Shown: piece by piece, positions 62,178 through 64,000 of the stretch
How the letters are laid out: each line of letters starts with the position of its first letter
Position numbering within the stretch: the stretch's first letter is position 1
Assembly (NCBI GenBank): GCA_003117195.1
Contig: BDSI01000022.1
Coordinates: 645,553 to 709,552, forward strand
DNA length: 64,000 nt
Source: Eudorina sp. 2006-703-Eu-15
Lineage: Eukaryota; Chlorophyta; Chlorophyceae; Chlamydomonadales; Volvocaceae
Direction of reading: 5' to 3'
Made by a program: the position numbers and the translations under genes
Notes under the pieces: model-generated
Databases searched by the model: none
What the model was told of the DNA's origin: nothing
What the model saw: only the letters and a program-made list of their open reading frames with translations

Positions 62178-62964
62178 TAAGTTGACTGGCTTCCCGTCTA
62201 CAGACTGCATCGTCGCCGCGCCTTGCGCAACCCGCACGCCCCGCCTTGCGCCGGGCCCCTCCTACACCCCCAGGGCTTCTGGCTGGTCCCCTGGCTGGCC
62301 GCCAAGCCCGCCGAGGAGCAGCGCAAGGTGCTGGAGGAGGTGCTGGAGCACATGCGCTCTGGGCTGCTGCCGCCCATGAAGGGTGGGTGCGGAGGCGGCC
62401 GTGCGGGAGGGCGGGAGGGCGGGTGGGCCTGTGAGGAGCGGAGGGGATCTGGGCGGGCGAGGATGGGCGGATAGGCACTGGTGGGGGCCTCGGCGTTGGG
62501 AATGGGATTATGGGGATACGTCTCTGCGATCCGGACCCCGCTGCCCCTGCCGGGCCTCTGCTGCTGCATGCGCTGACCGGCCAACCCAAACCCGTCGCCG
62601 TTATCCTTTTTTCCATCGGCTTCTAAAACTTCTCATCATCCACGCAAAACTACAGCAGCGAGACAATGGGAGCCGGGTGTGCGTGTGTGTGGTGTTGCCC
62701 AGTAGGGGTGCGTGAGGTGGTGGGAAGGGGAGTAGGGGAAGGAAATTACGTTCGCCGGTCTGATCTAGGACGCCCCGGTCTGCCGCGTGCTCGCCTCTGG
62801 CGCCCCTGACCTGCCTACCCTACCCCCATCTCATCCAAAGGCCCAACCCGTCCTCACCTTCGGTATCCCCCACAGTTGATGTGCGCCCGCTGGAGGCGGC
62901 GGCGGCAGCAGTCCAGGACCAGTCCATCGAGGGCCGCCCCGCCAAGATTGTGCTTCGCGGCTGA
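59482..62964 (+). CDS. Medium-chain dehydrogenase/reductase, trans-2-enoyl-CoA/quinone reductase-like (9 exons)
   Basis: Exons 59482-59514, 59683-59811, 59879-59930, 60062-60204, 60599-60698, 61047-61179, 61432-61666, 62274-62382 and 62876-62964 join in phase to 340 residues, stop TGA. The order of motifs fits the zinc-free branch of the MDR superfamily that includes mitochondrial enoyl-thioester reductase (MECR) and NADPH quinone reductases. These are [64 protein letters not shown], the nucleotide-binding [20 protein letters not shown] (variant GxGxxG-like AAGSALGR), ELKAAGADEAV, and [12 protein letters not shown]. Zinc ligands of alcohol dehydrogenases are absent. The start has only a short [11 protein letters not shown] leader, so no clear organelle presequence is seen and location is open. 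Reaction: NAD(P)H-dependent reduction of an enoyl-CoA or quinone (inferred). Confidence 0.92.
61788..62049. repeat. 18-bp minisatellite in reductase intron 7
   Basis: About fourteen almost perfect copies of GGGGCGATGTGGGTCGGA, followed by a diverged end. It lies in the intron 61667-62273. Frames through it (Gly-Ala-Met-Trp-Val-Gly) are repeat artefacts. Confidence 0.97.
62131..62175. repeat. (CA)n microsatellite in reductase intron 7
   Basis: About 22 CA units, 100 bp before the 3' splice site of the same intron that carries the 18-bp array. Confidence 0.97.
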
Positions 62965-64000
62965 AGCGGGCGGGAGCCGAGTGGGCGGGAGCGCGCGAGG
63001 GGCAGGAAGGGGCCACCCGATAAGGGGTCGCTTGTTTGACTTGCACCGGCCATGGGCCAACCGAGGGGGTATTATTTTTACCTGGTACGTGCACGTCGCA
63101 CGGTCTCAAGAGCCCGTTTTGTGACCCGTGCTGGCCGCTGCTGGCTCGGCGGTTCGGCACGTCACCGGGCAGCGTTGACCGCCAGGTTCAGTGTGGGCGA
63201 AAGCTTGCGCGCCGGATTGGGCGCGGCGTCCTCCAGCAGCTGCGGATGTGGTGCGGCGCCCGATTTTGCGTCATAACTGCGGGATGGTAGTAATAAACGG
63301 CGCGCACTTCGTTTGTCGACGCGCAGCGCTGAATTGACACGGCGCAGCGTTGTACACTCAGTGGGATTAGTGCTGCCAAGGCGGCCCGCTTCGGAAACTT
63401 ACCATGTGGCTGCCACTCAACACCTTTTCCAAGCGGCGGCCGCTTCGAGGTGGTCGCGATGGCCGGGATTTCCTGTCCGGCAGCCGCCGGTGTCGGGATC
63501 GGTCGGGGTTTCTGGCGGGTTCTAGGGGCCGAATGGATGCGCTTGCGTATCGGGTGGTGTTGTGTGGTTAGCCTGGGAAACTGATGGCGCACGGACGCCT
63601 CAACCGGTAATTGGGGCGGTGCGACAGCGTGGGAGGTGTGCAACAGACGACGGCACAGCCCTCCTCGCACAAAACAAACAGCCGCCGACTGAACGCCGCG
63701 TCATCGATGTATGCGGCATGTAGGTTTCCTGGCAGCAAGACGCGCATGTCGCGTGTTCACTGCGCTGCAAAACTCCCTGAATATTCTTTGGAAACACCCT
63801 AGGCATTTCTTTGCATCACCATACCGTTACTTGGAGGGCGGTCAACAAACGAAGCGAGGTCATTTGTTGAGAGCCGCATATCGGCGTGCATGAGCTACCG
63901 GTTCCTCAGCCCAAGCACGCGCGGGACTGTCCATTCTTTTTTGCGTGGTGAGGCAGCGCCATGTCCTAGGTGGGCGCGGGGCGGTGTGGGCTCCTTGGGC
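62965..64000. other. 3' flank of the reductase gene; no gene recognised
   Basis: An AATAAA occurs at about 63291, but no TGTAA was found nearby. Short open frames have no recognisable features. The window ends before another gene can be identified. Confidence 0.5.

Overview
This window looks like nuclear DNA of a chlamydomonadalean (volvocine) green alga; the species cannot be named from the sequence. The evidence is high GC with strong codon bias, intron-dense genes with GTGAGT/GTGGGT donors and pyrimidine-rich GCAG acceptors, abundant CA/GT microsatellites and minisatellites, Ala/Gly/Gln-rich insertions in proteins, a plastid-targeted-looking histidine enzyme, and GAF-like/TKL-type protein kinases of the kind expanded in this lineage. 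No bacterial, viral or prophage genes were seen. Gene models below were built by eye from conserved protein segments and splice sites; codon phase was checked across every internal splice junction and agrees in all of them.

Layout, left to right: (1) minus strand 583-9713, a TRF4/5-type non-canonical poly(A) polymerase of about 1,920 residues in ten exons. (2) Minus strand 9906-13482, an FCP1/NIF-type HAD-family protein in three exons; its second intron is almost entirely a 1.4-kb pentanucleotide array. (3) Divergently from it, plus strand 14257-27215, ATP phosphoribosyltransferase (first step of histidine synthesis) in nine exons. Its 4.5-kb fifth intron holds a complete antisense gene, a PP2C-type protein phosphatase (minus, 22525-23774). 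(4) 27.2-33.7 kb: gene-free, repeat-rich. (5) Minus 33758-39281, a serine/threonine kinase in eight exons. (6) 39.3-45.0 kb: no recognisable gene. (7) Minus 45000-57513, a second, larger kinase in thirteen exons with a long N-terminal sensor-like region. (8) 57.5-59.5 kb: an AT-richer divergent intergenic region. (9) Plus 59482-62964, a medium-chain reductase related to trans-2-enoyl-CoA/quinone reductases, nine exons. (10) 63-64 kb: nothing recognisable.

The genes do not form a pathway. One enzyme serves histidine synthesis, one resembles fatty-acid or quinone reductases, one is an RNA tailing enzyme, and four belong to phospho-signalling (two kinases, one PP2C, one FCP1-like HAD protein). 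The most interesting points are the nested antisense PP2C gene, the pentanucleotide array abutting a splice donor, the roughly 300-residue acidic insert inside the poly(A) polymerase, the altered active-site motif of the FCP1-like protein, a dispersed repeat family ending in TTTTACACAC, and a short organelle-like insert between duplicated GA-rich tracts in a kinase intron.
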